Shown one piece after another: positions 11,305-22,197 of a stretch of DNA of 64,000 nucleotides. The notes under the pieces are model-generated. The model searched no databases and was not told the DNA's origin. It saw nothing but the letters and a program-made list of their open reading frames with translations. How positions within the stretch are numbered: position 1 is the first letter of the stretch; each line of letters starts with the position of its first letter. The stretch is from Liquidambar formosana (Eukaryota; Streptophyta; Magnoliopsida; Saxifragales; Altingiaceae). The DNA lies in contig CM077828.1 of NCBI GenBank assembly GCA_039720395.1, forward strand, positions 26,640,717 to 26,704,716, written 5' to 3'. The translations under genes were made by a program, and so were the position numbers.

Positions 11305-12300
11305 TATATATATTCCCGTCTACACCAGAAAGTTCTGGGATCATCGACACCATTCTCAGTCCGATATCAGCATCAAGCCCTAATTCGATTTTCCGCATAT
11401 TCTGTGAGTATCATCCCAAATTCTTATACTCATTCTCTGCTAGTTTTTCTTCAATTTTCATTATTTTTTTTGCATCGCAATCTGCGTAAGGTTAGGGTTT
11501 TAGCTCACAATTTCAGGTTCAATGGCTCATCAAATTTCGGATTTAGGGTTTATAACTCATAGGGCTTTTCTGTCTAGCATCTCCTATAGCAGTTTATAAT
11601 TCTATAGAATGTACTGGTTTTCCTTTATCCTCTGTTTGGTTGCCGAGAAAACGAAAGAAAGGAGAAGAAAATCGACTTTTTTTTGTATTATAAAAAAACC
11701 CAACTCAACTAAGCTGAGTAATGCGATGATTATTATTATTATTTGGATAAGTAAGGGCCTGTTTGGATGTTGTATGGAAATTGAATAATTTCACTGTTAT
11801 TTATTTATTTACTCTTTTCTGCATATGGTTTTGTAAATAATTACATGATGTAAACTGGGGCAATCCAAAAGACTGGCTGCCATCATTACATTTGAAAGTA
11901 AATATTTCAAACTATGACAATTCATGCTTAAAATTGATCCCATATACTATTTTTTTATGGTAATGGTTCCTACTTTTTTTCAATGGCCCCATAAGATGAT
12001 GGATTTGTAACTTCAATTCTATATATAATTTCAATGGAGGGTTTCAATTTCCCTGGGACAATCAAACAGGCCCTAATTATATTTGGCTCAAATAAGTGGG
12101 AGGCTTTTGTTTTATGGGGTCCCAAATATTAAATACTGTCTAAGATTCAAAGTTGCAATTTATTTTTTATTTTTTCTACATTTTCTTAGCAACCAAACAG
12201 AGCATTATGCATTATGTTTTTTTTTGTTTTCATTGATGAAACTAAATTTATTCTGTTTTATGTTACAAAGAGATTTAATATTGGTTTACTTACCACCCCA
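11305..12300 (+). promoter_or_regulatory. DSS1 TATA box, 5' UTR exon and leader intron (inferred)
   Basis: TATATATA at 11305-11312 precedes a CT-rich, AAGCCCTAATTC-containing stretch typical of a leader exon. A donor-like CT|GTGAGT lies at about 11402 and an acceptor CCCCAG|AG ends at about 12300, 22 bases before the DSS1 start codon. This suggests a non-coding first exon and a ~0.9 kb leader intron, common for plant housekeeping genes. No transcript evidence is available. Confidence 0.5.
11755..12073. mobile_element. Tourist-like MITE (PIF/Harbinger type)
   Basis: A 319-bp element with ends GGGCCTGTTTGGATG and the inverse of ATCAAACAGGCCC, flanked by the 3-bp duplication TAA (11752-11754 and 12074-12076). 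TIR sequence and TAA duplication fit Tourist-like MITEs. It lies within the inferred DSS1 leader intron. Confidence 0.82.
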
Positions 12301-12321
12301 GAGTTTTGTGTGAGTTTTGAA

Positions 12322-13292
12322 ATGGCGACTGAACCAAAGGCAGCAACTGAGGAAGCAAAGATCGACCTGTTTGAAGATGACGATGAGTTTGAAGAATTTG
12401 AAATCAATGAAGGTATTTAGTCTTTATACAATATATATATATATATAGTACATTGATTTGATTTGGACTTTGTCATCTTTATGTGTCATAATCTATTAAT
12501 TAATTTTCTTGAAATGTTGTGATGATTACTTTGTTTATACACACTGTTGCTATGTGCATGACTCAAATCACTGTTTTCACTAAGTGGCTTCTTAATTTAA
12601 TTTGATTCGTTTAGGTTAGAGATAGGATCAGAATTCTAGTCTAACCTGATTGAGTTTGGTTCCCATGGTTATATGAGTGCTCTCTCCTCTATGGCTTTAA
12701 TGCAAAGCACAGTTTTGCGAAGATACTTCTTCATTTGGAAAACTTAGAGGTAAATAAGTCTTGGCAGTTATGCAGATGACTAGTTTGAAAATTGTATACA
12801 CTTGTCTCTATACCTAATAGACAAAACTTAGTGAAACTTGTTCCTATTTATACCCATTAGATAGAAACTATTAACCAAGTGAAAAACAAGGGTGTGCAGT
12901 TATAGAATTGCAGGCTGACTGCTGGTCTGTACGTTGGCCGATACAACCTGATATTCTCTGTTTATCTATGATGCATGGACCCTTCTCTAAAGGTGTCGTG
13001 GCATTGTTGGACGTGTCCGACATGATATATGGCATGCTTCCGAGATTACCTTGTTTTGCCTCCTCCATCTTTTTCATGAACAGCAGCTCCAAGTAGGGTT
13101 TGCGAAAATGATACAATGGGTTGCGTTTTGAAATGTATGTTTGAGTTTAAAATTGTCATTTTTTTTCACATTATGTATTCACATTTTATGTGATTAATGC
13201 TCGTATGTCACTATGCAGTAGTGATTAATGCTCGTATTCGTGCATGCTGTGCATATTGGCCCCACCTGAGATCTCTTCTTTCTTTCTTCTTC

Positions 13293-13331
<39 letters not shown>

Positions 13332-14419
13332 CACATCACGTATTCACATTTTACATCTACATTCTAGACGTTAGTCTTGAATCATAAGGTAAATGATTGT
13401 ATTAAAAGAAAAGAAGGGATTAGACCCTCGTACATAAGACATATACAAGAGAATAAAAAGTAGCTCATAATAAAAAAGAGCCCAACAAAAAACTCAACCC
13501 CCTTAACAATTAGAAACACAAGGAGTCAACAAAATCTATAAAAGAAGGGTAATTCCCACCCATATAACTACATGACCACCAAAAAAGAGTTTTGACCAAA
13601 GAAGATTTGAGCTCCACAAAAGATGATTCATCTTCTTCAAAAGTTCTCAAGTTACGTTCTCTCCAAATGCACCATAATATAGCATGAGGAATCATCCTCC
13701 AAACTGTTTTGATATCTTTCCGAATACCTTTAATCCACCAACCTGAAATCAAATCATGAGTAGAAGAAGGCAAAACCCATTTGATACCAAAAAGATGGAA
13801 TATAAGTTCCCATAAACCCCTCGCAACCCCACAATGAATGAAGAGATGGCACATGATGCATCTCATGGTTTATGAAACTCGTTCAAGAGACAAAATTTGT
13901 CACTATAAAATTGGAATGGCACGTGATGCATCTCATGGTTTATGAAACTCGTTCCAGGGACAAGATTTTGTGATATTTTTCATGCATGTCTATCCCTACA
14001 CCTAGTTTCTTATTCTAGTGAAAAATTTCTGACATTTGCTCTCTATATCTTTTTTTCTTTTGTACTTCTAATTGAATTACTATTCTTATTATTTCTCTTT
14101 TTCCCTTTGTGCTATGATAGTGCAGCTGCACTCCATAATAAAAAATTTTCTGCGATAGGTTTTACTAATTCATGTGATGTAAACTTTGTGTCTTGATTTT
14201 GCTGGTCAATTTTGCACCTTAAGAGAGGGGCATCAATTGTGCTTCTGGTCTGAATTTCCCTTCCTTCTAATAACAATATCAATGGCAGAGTGGTTAGACA
14301 AGGAAGAAGGAAAAGAAGTGATGCAGCAGTGGGAAGATGATTGGGATGATGATGATGTTAATGACGACTTTTCTCTGCAGCTGAGGAAGGAACTGGAGAG
14401 TAACAATGAGAAAAACTGA
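12322..14419 (+). CDS. DSS1: 26S proteasome lid subunit DSS1/SEM1
   Basis: Two exons, 12322-12412 and 14289-14419, joined through a split Glu codon, give a 73-residue very acidic protein. The acidic patches LFEDDDEFEEFE and QQWEDDWDDDDVNDDFS, ending LQLRKELE, are the hallmark of DSS1/SEM1. This small, mostly disordered protein stabilises the proteasome lid, binds ubiquitin and partners BRCA2 and the TREX-2 complex. Length equals the usual 70-75 residues. Introns are GT-AG; the 1.9 kb coding intron carries a truncated LINE. ATG at 12322 is the first in frame after the inferred leader acceptor. Confidence 0.95.
13293..13866 (-). mobile_element. 5'-truncated LINE (reverse-transcriptase C-terminal part) in the DSS1 intron
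   Basis: On the minus strand, 13510-13866 encodes about 118 residues with HLFIHCGVARGLWELIF, WWIKGIRK and AILWCIWRERNLRTFE. This is the zinc-binding (zf-RVT) tail of plant LINE polymerases. Its 3' side runs into about 40 T residues on the + strand (about 13293-13329), that is, a poly(A) tail. The 5' part is missing. It opposes DSS1 transcription and lies wholly inside the intron. Confidence 0.8.
13846..13970. repeat. ~70-bp imperfect direct repeat at the LINE 5' edge
   Basis: ATGGCACATGATGCATCTCA with the following GGTTTATGAAACTCGTTC at about 13846 recurs as ATGGCACGTGATGCATCTCA... at about 13917. A few substitutions separate the two copies. Confidence 0.7.
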
Positions 14420-15525
14420 GCTCAGTATGTGAATTTTCATCTTCACTCTGTTATTTGAACTCAAAATGGTGTAGTTCTCATTATGATACTTCTTTCAAAA
14501 TATGTAAGATCTGTGAGGTTTGAAACTCAAAACTCCTTTAATGTTTGAGTTTTGTACTTGAGTGAAAGTGTTGCATCAAATATGGAATTTTACCTGAAGG
14601 AACTACTTTTGTGATGCTGCTAATTTCTAGGTATTAATGTTTTTAAGATACCATACAATTGTTCAAAAGAATGGATCCAATCCAGGGAGGAACTTTTCTT
14701 TCGACTTCATTTCACCATATGAGTACGACTTGCTAGGACCTGAGCCAGTGATTGTTGGTGAAAAATTCAACAGTTGATTTGGCATGGGATTTTTTTAATT
14801 TTGAGGGATTGCCAACTAGTTAAAATATTTTGGTAGTTGGTGAAGACATTTGATTTTTGGTTCGAGGCATGGTGACACGTTAGGATTTCCCAATTTTTGA
14901 ATTACCTATAAGCAAGAAATGCAGGTCAAGAAGAGGAATTATTTTTGTGATTTGGTTGGGTGTTTGTTCATAAGTTGTTTCTATGGTGCTTGAGTGGATT
15001 TAATTAAGAAGACCACTATGTGTGTATACGAGAGTAACAGATTTCGATGGGGTTGTAGAGGAGGGTAAAAAAGGTGTAAGTCGACCCAAAAAGTATAATA
15101 AGAAATTTCAGATCCTCTAGCCCTCTCAGTTGATGTCTGTGACTCTGTGTTGTGGTGCAACTTAGTATGAACTTGCACGTTTTGAACAAGTAAAGGATCA
15201 AACTCTAACGCATCACTTGCAGCGTGAACGAATTTTTAATGGGCCAAGGGTGCCCATTCAAATCTCATCCTGTTAACATTGTAGAAATTGTTTCCGATAA
15301 GCCAACTTTCATAATCAATTGTACAATATCTTAGCCAAAAAAAAAAAGAGAAAAAGAAAAAATCAGTGGTACAATAAAACTCCATAGCTTACAGGGAGAG
15401 TTGGGGCAAGTAATGAAAAATGGGTCAATTGAACAATAGTGTAGCTCACCGTTAGTGTTTTGTTTTGTTTGTTTTTCTGTGCGATTTTTACTTTGTGGGT
15501 AGTTTGCTGGTAGCACGACAGTGGG
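14420..15525. other. Spacer with an old copy of the UGT 3'-flank module
   Basis: About 14690-14905 resembles 27215-27440, 28795-29095 and their unit-2 counterparts. Shared landmarks are CACCATATGAGTAC, GGRCCTGAGSCAG, AAAAATTCAAYAGTTGATTT and CATGGTGACACGTTAGG. This suggests an ancestral flank duplicated with the UGT genes. No coding sequence seen. Confidence 0.5.
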
Positions 15526-16206
15526 TTAATCGACCTTTTCACCACACACCTCATCAATGAGCTGGTCCAACGCTGTACACGACGAGCCTCCTTCTTTCAT
15601 TGCACCACAAGCAGCATCTTTCATTTTCTTAACATTCTTCCTCACCTCCTTCCCTTTCTCTCCTTTCATTAGCTCTCTCACCATCCTCTCCACCTCCTCT
15701 GACCTCACAAACCCACGTACAGAGCCATTGCTCGGCAGAATCCTCAGTCCGATGCCAATCTCCTCCGCCACCATCCTTGCATTCACATGCTGCTCTGCCA
15801 TTAGTGTCAGCGCTAAGATTGGTACACCTTTGCAAACACTCTCCATCAGAGAGTTCCAACCACAGTGACTCAAGAACCCATCAATGGCCTTGTGCCCAAG
15901 TATCTCCATTTGATCCACCCATTCCCTCACAATTGTCCCTCTATCCTTCACCCTCTCTTCAAACCCTTGTATGAATTGCAATCCTTTAGCTCTCAACACC
16001 CACAAGAAACTTACCTCTGATCGTTCCAAGCCTACTGCGATTTCCTGCAATCATAGACGAAGTTAGGAATTTAGTTTAAGGGAGGTGAAATTTGGTTGTT
16101 TGTTAGTACTTTATCCTAATTCAAAAAGCTGAAGAAAGTTTATTTCAAAAATTTTCTCCTGTGTTGTTATTTTGAGATTGAAAAAAAATTGCAAAAATTT
16201 TCATCC

Positions 16207-16237
<31 letters not shown>

Positions 16238-18348
16238 AACAAGAGATTGGGGGCCGGATTTGGGGTTTTATATTAGGGGTGTTCGTGGTTTGGTTCGGTT
16301 TTCAACTAAAAAAAACATTAAACATTATATCAAAATGGAAAAGTATTAACTTACGTCAATCTAAGTTCAAATCTCCAATCTAATATATGCCAATATATCA
16401 GAAAATTATGATTAAAGAGGGGTTTTCAAGTATGAATTTTCAATTAAAAAAAAGAAGAGAAAATGACTTCACTCTACTAGCTAGCATCAAAGATAGCTAG
16501 GGAAGATGGCCTGAGATGATGGCTGAGCAATTCCACCGACGATGATGGCAGGTTGCACAATTGAGCTTGCTATTGAGCAAGGAGTTGTTCTTTTTCAGTT
16601 GTGAGATCACCCACACCCGTTTATCTCACCCATTTATGACCCGACTCAACAATGTCACCAGCCATGTCACTTAAGTGTAAAGAAGTAGGACCGTTGGATG
16701 ATTTTGAATGGTTAGGATGAAATGGTGTGATAAAGGACAAAAGTGACTTTTGGTGATTGCTATTAACGACGTTATCAATTTGAAGTCAACACTCAACAGA
16801 TGAATTAGGTATTGAAGTGAAGTGATTTAAAGTTGGAGATACTAAATTGAATTGCACCCCAAACTTAGGGGTAGTTTTTTGCAATTTGCCCAAAAAACAA
16901 TGAGAAAGTTAAAATTTACAAAAACAAGCTTATTCCAAACATATTTCATCCGATAGTGTAATACTATTTTGAATCTATTACTTATTTTGCCTTTATAAAA
17001 ATAGAAAATTTACAAACTAAGTTTATTTTTAATTTATTACCTATTATTCCCTTATTAGAATAGAAAATTTACAAACTAAGTTTAATATGTAGTATATAAA
17101 ATTATATATATATAAAATATGTCTTTTAGTTTTTCGGTTTGTTTTGGGTTTTTAAACATGAAAACCAAAGTCAAACCAATTTAATTCGATTTTCTAAAAT
17201 TGAAACAAAAACCAAACCTAATAACAAAAAAACCAAACCAAGTCGACCGATTTAGTTTGGTTCGGTTTGGTTTTCGGTTTTAACCAAAACCATGAACACC
17301 CCTATAAATGGGGGAAAAAATAATTAAATGAATGAGGGGGTGGGAAGGAAAAATAAAGAGGGTTAAAAAAAAATTCAGGGGTGACAGAATTTTAAGATAT
17401 AAAATATAAAAAATAAATAAATATTCAGGGGAGGTAGCTGCCCTCCTTACACCCATGAAGCTTCAACCTTACCTGCAACTGCTCGGCCGATATCACTGCC
17501 TGAGAACCGAATGCCACGTACAAGATAGAAGACTCTTCGGCTAGCTTTCTGTCGATCCATTGTAGGTATGTTGGCCTTTGTGAAGTCTGGATTTCTGGGG
17601 GTTCGGCCAGGCAAAGTGGTCCAACACACCAAGCTCTAGGTCCAATCTTCTGGTTCCAGTAATCATTAAACCTTGGTTCTAGCTCATAGAAGCTATTAAC
17701 CACTATGCCATGGCTCTTAAATGTTTCGATGCATTGCTCGATGCTGAACTCAGAGATTGCACCCTTGGGTTCAACCTTACTGAAGGGTGGTTCAAAGTCG
17801 TTTCTTGTGAGCTTTATCCAAGGGAAGCTTGGAGCAGAGAAGGGCTCATCGTCTGAGCTGACCCCTGCATGTGGCTTTTCTCGAGCCACGATTTCACAGA
17901 GAGTCATTGCGTAGTTGCTCAATCCATATAATACAAGTCTGGGAATACTCAGTTTGTCAGCCGTCTGTTGAGTCCATCCAAGAAATCCGTCGGAGATTAT
18001 GCAGTGAACGGGCGGGAGAGTCTCGATGGCTTGTTCAAAGTGGGGTTGGATTAGTTTTGTGGCGTTGGCAAATGGTATGAAGGACGACATGGAAGGTAGC
18101 TTGTCTGTGCTTTCAATTCCAGAGGGTACCCCTGGAATGTTTTCCGGGAAAGGAAGTTCAATTATGGAGATGTTGGTGTTTTTGAGAAAGATACGAATGG
18201 ACGGAGAGTTTGCCGGAGTGGTGAAGATGGTGATGGATATGTTGCCGCGGTGGAGGAGGCGAGCAAGGTGGAGGAGAGAGATGGTGTGGCTTTGGGACAT
18301 GAAAGGGAATAGGATGAAGTGAGGGAATGAAACAACAGTCGTAGCCAT
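15526..18348 (-). CDS. UGT90A: UGT90A-like UDP-glucosyltransferase (UGT-A)
   Basis: Family 1 glycosyltransferase of 464 residues in two exons, 17473-18348 and 15526-16044, that join in phase between LQ and EIA. It should transfer glucose from UDP-glucose to a small acceptor in the cytosol; the acceptor cannot be read. N-domain: FPFMSQGHT with the catalytic His, IISDGF with the partner Asp. C-domain: PSPG box with HCGWNS and ending MAEQ (Gln favours glucose). The ELPFPENIPGVPSGIESTDK segment and LPSMSSFIPFANATK fit UGT90A1 of Arabidopsis. The single intron (16045-17472) consists of a hAT-like element swollen by a nested one. Unlike UGT-B and UGT-C, it has no intron after SQA. PSPG reads LALTLMAEQ where the paralogues have LALPLMAEQ. 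A TATAAG motif lies about 45 bp upstream. Confidence 0.93.
16212..16239. repeat. (GA)n microsatellite
   Basis: About 14 GA units inside the UGT-A intron. Confidence 0.9.
16274..17304. mobile_element. Nested GGGGTGTT-type element in the UGT-A intron
   Basis: About 1.03 kb with ends TAGGGGTGTTCGTGGTTTGG and the inverse of AACCAAAACCATGAACACCC plus CTA. The subterminal DNA is rich in TTCGGTTTGGTTTT. It shares internal sequence with 37168-37870, which has a clean 8-bp duplication, so it is the same hAT-like family. No clear target duplication is seen here. No ORF of note. Confidence 0.68.
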
Positions 18349-18390
18349 GATGAATGTCTCTTTTAAGTCTCTCTTGGTTTTGCTTTGCCC

Positions 18391-18398
18391 TTATAGTG
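18391..18398 (-). promoter_or_regulatory. TATA-like box of UGT-A
   Basis: CTATAAGG on the minus strand, about 45 bp before the start codon. It corresponds in position to CTATAAATGG in UGT-B, UGT-C and UGT-D. Confidence 0.55.
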
Positions 18399-18639
18399 AT
18401 GGTGTGAAGCTTTGTGGCTATTTGTGTGATTTGCATTCATAAGGGCACAAAGGACATAGTGGGTCACAAATTTTCCTTTGCTTGTATATGTATAGCAATC
18501 CTCCCAATCGATCTTGTTGATGCATGTGGCTGAGCATTGAGTTGGCTTTAATTGTTGACAAATGTTAGTAGTAGACCATGCATTATGCTGGTTGAGCATT
18601 AATTACTAGTGCAACATGCATTATACTAGTAGAGTTTGT

Positions 18640-18780
18640 GAGTACGTGTGAGCATATCTCTGTGTGTATTGGGGCTTGGGTGGGAGAGACAAATTGAGTC
18701 AACCTGTAATATATTTTTTTTTACTCCATAGTGAATTTCTTCTTATTGTGTTTGCCCGTAAACGTAAGCTATAAGCCAAA
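18640..18780. mobile_element. Probable copia LTR, left part (interrupted by the CACTA element)
   Basis: Joining 18780 to 24988 gives TACTCCATAGTGAATTTC, a TTTGCCCGTAAACG stretch and CCAAACCACGTAGATCG then TTTGTGTTTGTGTG. This order is typical of the 3' half of Ty1-copia LTRs. LTR ends are not resolved. Confidence 0.4.
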
Positions 18781-19146
18781 CACTACAGGAAAATGAGCCT
18801 CTAGCAACCAAACTTTAGCGACGGTCACTTAATAATAGTTGCTAGAGGGTAGTTTTGTGACGTTCACAAGTCTGACCGTCATTAAAGGTAAATTGTGGAG
18901 TGGCGCCAATTCTTCCCGCCTGGAATTTGGCTACCTAGCGACAACGGATAGCGACGTCCACAAGTCTGACCGTCACTAGAATGGCTTTTAACGAGGGCCA
19001 GAAAAGCACCGTCAATATATGTTCGTTTAGCAAGGGTCAATTGCCCCTCACCAAAATTAAAAATAAATAATATGCCGTCGTTTACATTCATCTTATATTT
19101 TGCTGACGGTCAGCATATGCCTCGCTAATGCCCCGCACGCGCCCTA

Positions 19147-19420
19147 CACTACAAGAAAAGGGGTTTTCACAACATTGTATTAACAACGTTTTTGGCTAAA
19201 TGTTGTTAAAGGGTGGTTTTAACAACGTTTGGTTAGAAAATGTTGTTAATGTGTCTTGAATTTGCACATTTAACAACGTTGCTAGGTGAACGTGGTCAAA
19301 AAGCAAAACAACAACGTTTATTAAAACGTTGTCATTTTACACAACATTTCTTATTTGTTGTTGAACATCGGGCTTTGCACAACATCCCTCTGAACGTTGT
19401 TAAAAACCCAAGATTAAAAC
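19147..19420. mobile_element. Orphan end of a second CACTA element, nested
   Basis: CACTACAAGAAAAGGGGTTT starts a 270-bp region with about ten AACAACGTT / AACGTTGTT subterminal repeats, a motif different from the outer element. No inverse copy (CTTGTAGTG) is found in the rest of the window, so only one end is present. Confidence 0.7.
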
Positions 19421-19514
19421 TGAGCCGCCCATTCTTTTTATTTTTTTTCGTATTCCCGCTCTTGCTGTTTCTACCCTTTATTTTTATTCTTTCATTGCAA
19501 AACCCCCTTCTCCC

Positions 19515-19515
19515 T

Positions 19516-19550
<35 letters not shown>
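19515..19550. repeat. (CT)n microsatellite
   Basis: A CT tract of about 16 units inside the CACTA element, followed by leader-like C-rich sequence. Confidence 0.8.
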
Positions 19551-19553
<3 letters not shown>

Positions 19554-19688
19554 CAACTCACCGATCCACTGTCAGATCCACTTCCCTGCGCCGATGAGAC
19601 ACTCCCCCCATCGACGGGACGACGCGCCACCCCGATTCTTTTTGTTCGAGGAAACCCATAAAATCCAAACGTATCAGATCTGAGCGTA

Positions 19689-19962
19689 TCCATCTTACGC
19701 GTTTCCTTCGTGCCGACGATGCCACAAGCTGCTGCCGCCGACGAGGCCACAGGCTCCCACCGCTGACGCCACAGGCTACCGCCGCCGACGCTACAGGTTA
19801 CCGCCGCTAACGCCACAAGGGGGCCATCTTACGCGTTTCCTTCGTGCCGACGATGCCATAAGCTGCTGTCGCCGACGCGGCCACAGGCTCCCATCGCTGA
19901 CGCCACAAGCTACCGCCACTGACGCTACAGGTTGCCGCCGCTAACGCCACAAGTTACCTCCA
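19689..19962. repeat. Two-copy ~136-bp GC-rich tandem repeat with inner ~20-bp repeats
   Basis: CCATCTTACGCGTTTCCTTC starts both copies (about 19689 and 19825), each about 136 bp and differing by a few bases. Inside each, units like GCCGACGCTACAGGTTACC and GCTGACGCCACAGGCTACC repeat four to five times. No convincing reading frame is conserved between copies. Confidence 0.75.
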
Positions 19963-21435
19963 TCGTTGCTGTACCTTACCGGTGTTCGTTTGAGGTATAT
20001 AGGTAGGAATCTGTCTATTTCACCGTATCTCTGTCTCTCTCTCTGCTGTTAATGATTTTTCTACTTTGAGATAACTAGATTGTGGGTAAGATGTTCTTAT
20101 TTTACTTATTTTTAGAATATTTGTTTGATTTAATTGTTAGGGTTTCTTCCCCTCTCTACTTTACCATGAATCTTAAGGAAATCTGTTTAGTTTGCCGTAG
20201 GGGTGTAATTTTAGCTGGGTGTCTATTTGGTTTGAGATCCAATTTAAATTTTAGTTTTTCATTTTCTTTGTTGGTGGGGATTTATTTTATTTATTGTGGC
20301 TATTCCCCTGCAAGTTTTGGGACAGAGATGTGATTATTTTATGGCAAACGATGCAGTTATATTACGGAGATCAATTAAGATTGTTATTGATTAGATTTTC
20401 TTCATTGAGTATGATGTTCTGATTTTCTCAGAAATTTTTTATCAGATAATTGTGCATAATTGCAAGGGCTAGCCTCTATGTTATGAAATTTTCTTTGTGT
20501 TCTATCTAAGATCGTGCTGATTTTCCTAGAGGTGTGCGTTGAATCCTCGTATCTTCTCTCTCACTTTTGAAATCGACCATATGGTATCTCTCTCCATCCC
20601 AATATGATTATGAAATTTCCTGTAGATTTCATTATTAATGATTCTGAAATTAATCTTGAATTGGCAGAGTTGCTCCATTTCTTCTTGGCTTTAGTGTTGG
20701 TGTGTTGGGTCCTAGGTGGGTTTATCAAATTGATTTTGATAAAAAAAAAGGTTGGACTCTAGCATTTGCCAAACTGGATATATTATAATTTTTGGTTATT
20801 CAGGACAAATTAACATCCTTACTTTGCAGCACAGTTTTTGAGTGTGAAAATTTTAAGTGTACCACAGGAACTTAATTGCTCCGAATAACTTCACTTATCT
20901 TCTGGGAATTGCTGTTTTCATCATACATTTTGCCCATCCAACCATTTTATTTCTAATAATTCCCTCTGCAAAATCATGTTAATTCGAGACAGATGGTCAT
21001 TGGATCCCAAAACATATATTTCTAATAATTGCAAATTGACCCTTGCCTTTAAAGATTTGAATGTTAATTCGAGACAGATATGTTAATTTTTTGGGGGAAT
21101 TTTTAAATGCGCTCTATGACTCTATCATGTGTGCCCATTTTGGCCATGCACTGACATGGTAGAGTGCATGAAGTTTTCTGGGAAGTACAAATAGCACTAG
21201 ACATTGTTTTGGGTAAATTACACTTCATCCCATTGAACTACAGGGGCAAAACCCCTTTTTATGTGAGTGTCTTAACCCTCCCAAGATTTATTTTCTGGCT
21301 ATGCCATAGGTATGGTTGTGGCCTAAATTCAGAATGAAAAATTTGTACCTGTTATTAACTACCTATATTAGTCCACCCACGCAAACGAGGCAGATACATT
21401 AAAAATAAAAAAATAAAAAATAAAAAATAAAAAAA

Positions 21436-21478
21436 AAGGAAGAAGAAGAAGAAGAAGAAGAAGAAGAAGAAGAAGAAA
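21436..21478. repeat. (GAA)n microsatellite
   Basis: About 13 GAA/AGA units within the CACTA interior, preceded by AAAAATAA repeats. Confidence 0.85.
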
Positions 21479-21784
21479 GATTTAAGGACCTATGTTGTTA
21501 GCAGTTAGTGACTTACTGCTTATACTAGCCAGCTTATGTTGTGTAACCCTGTCTTTTCCAAAATGATCTAGCAACAAATCTTTATTCATTACACATTTTA
21601 TGTGGAGAATGTCTGTCTAATTACAAGTTTTTACCATTCACTATTTGCTCATATTATTACCTTAATTTTGTGAACGCTTGACAGCTGGAAAAGTAGTAAA
21701 AAATATAATCCAATTTTCACTCATATCTATTGGAGTCTTACCAAGAAAAAGCTGCTGCCCAGAATTTCCAGCAACTATTCCTCG

Positions 21785-21905
21785 AATTTTCCATTATTCC
21801 TTTCACGATTTTAGAGGGGTTTTCCATTATTTCTTTTACGATTTTAGGATTTTTTTTTTCCCATTATTCCTTAGACAATTTTAGGGGGTTTTGTTCCATT
21901 ATCTA
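21785..21905. repeat. ~42-bp imperfect tandem repeat, about three copies
   Basis: TTCCATTATTYCTTTYACGA followed by TTTTAG recurs at about 21788, 21828 and 21868. It lies within the CACTA interior and is not coding. Confidence 0.55.
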
Positions 21906-22197
21906 TTCTTCTCATACGGAACAAAAGGAATTCTTCTTTCTATTGCTCTTTCTGCGATCGGATGTTGGGTGTTCATGCTTCTCGATTGGTTTGGTTCTAT
22001 ATATATATATTTTCCTGAGTTAACATACAATTTCTGATCCATTTTTGTGTGATGAGATTATATATATATTTTGTACTCAATTGTTTGTACTCCAATTGAA
22101 AAAAAAATAGAAAAAAAGAAGAGAGAGTGTCATTTCCATTAGATTAAAAAAAAAAGAGAGACAAAAAAAAAAAAAACAAAAACAAAAAAAGTGAGAG

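Larger units (their letters stand above)
16052..17471 (-). mobile_element. hAT-like element forming the UGT-A intron
   Basis: Flanked by 8-bp repeats CCTGCAAT (16044-16051) and CCTGCAAC (17472-17479), one mismatch. Read with the gene, one end is TAAGGTTGAAGCTTC...GGGTGTAAGGAGGGCAG and the other is AACTAAATTCCTAACTTCG... ending CTATG. Both match the ends of the elements inside UGT-B/C and of 27448-28343. About 390 bp is its own sequence; the rest is the nested element at 16274-17304 plus a (GA)n tract. Splice donor CAG|GTAAGG and acceptor GCAG|GAAATC are made from the repeats and the element ends. Confidence 0.78.

Noticed and set aside
13510..13866. 118-codon minus-strand frame considered as a small gene
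   Set aside because: Sequence is the zinc-binding tail of a LINE polymerase and is truncated, with a poly(A) tract on its 3' side.
19553..19816. 87-codon minus-strand frame over the GC-rich tandem repeat
   Set aside because: The second repeat copy does not keep the frame, and composition alone explains its openness.
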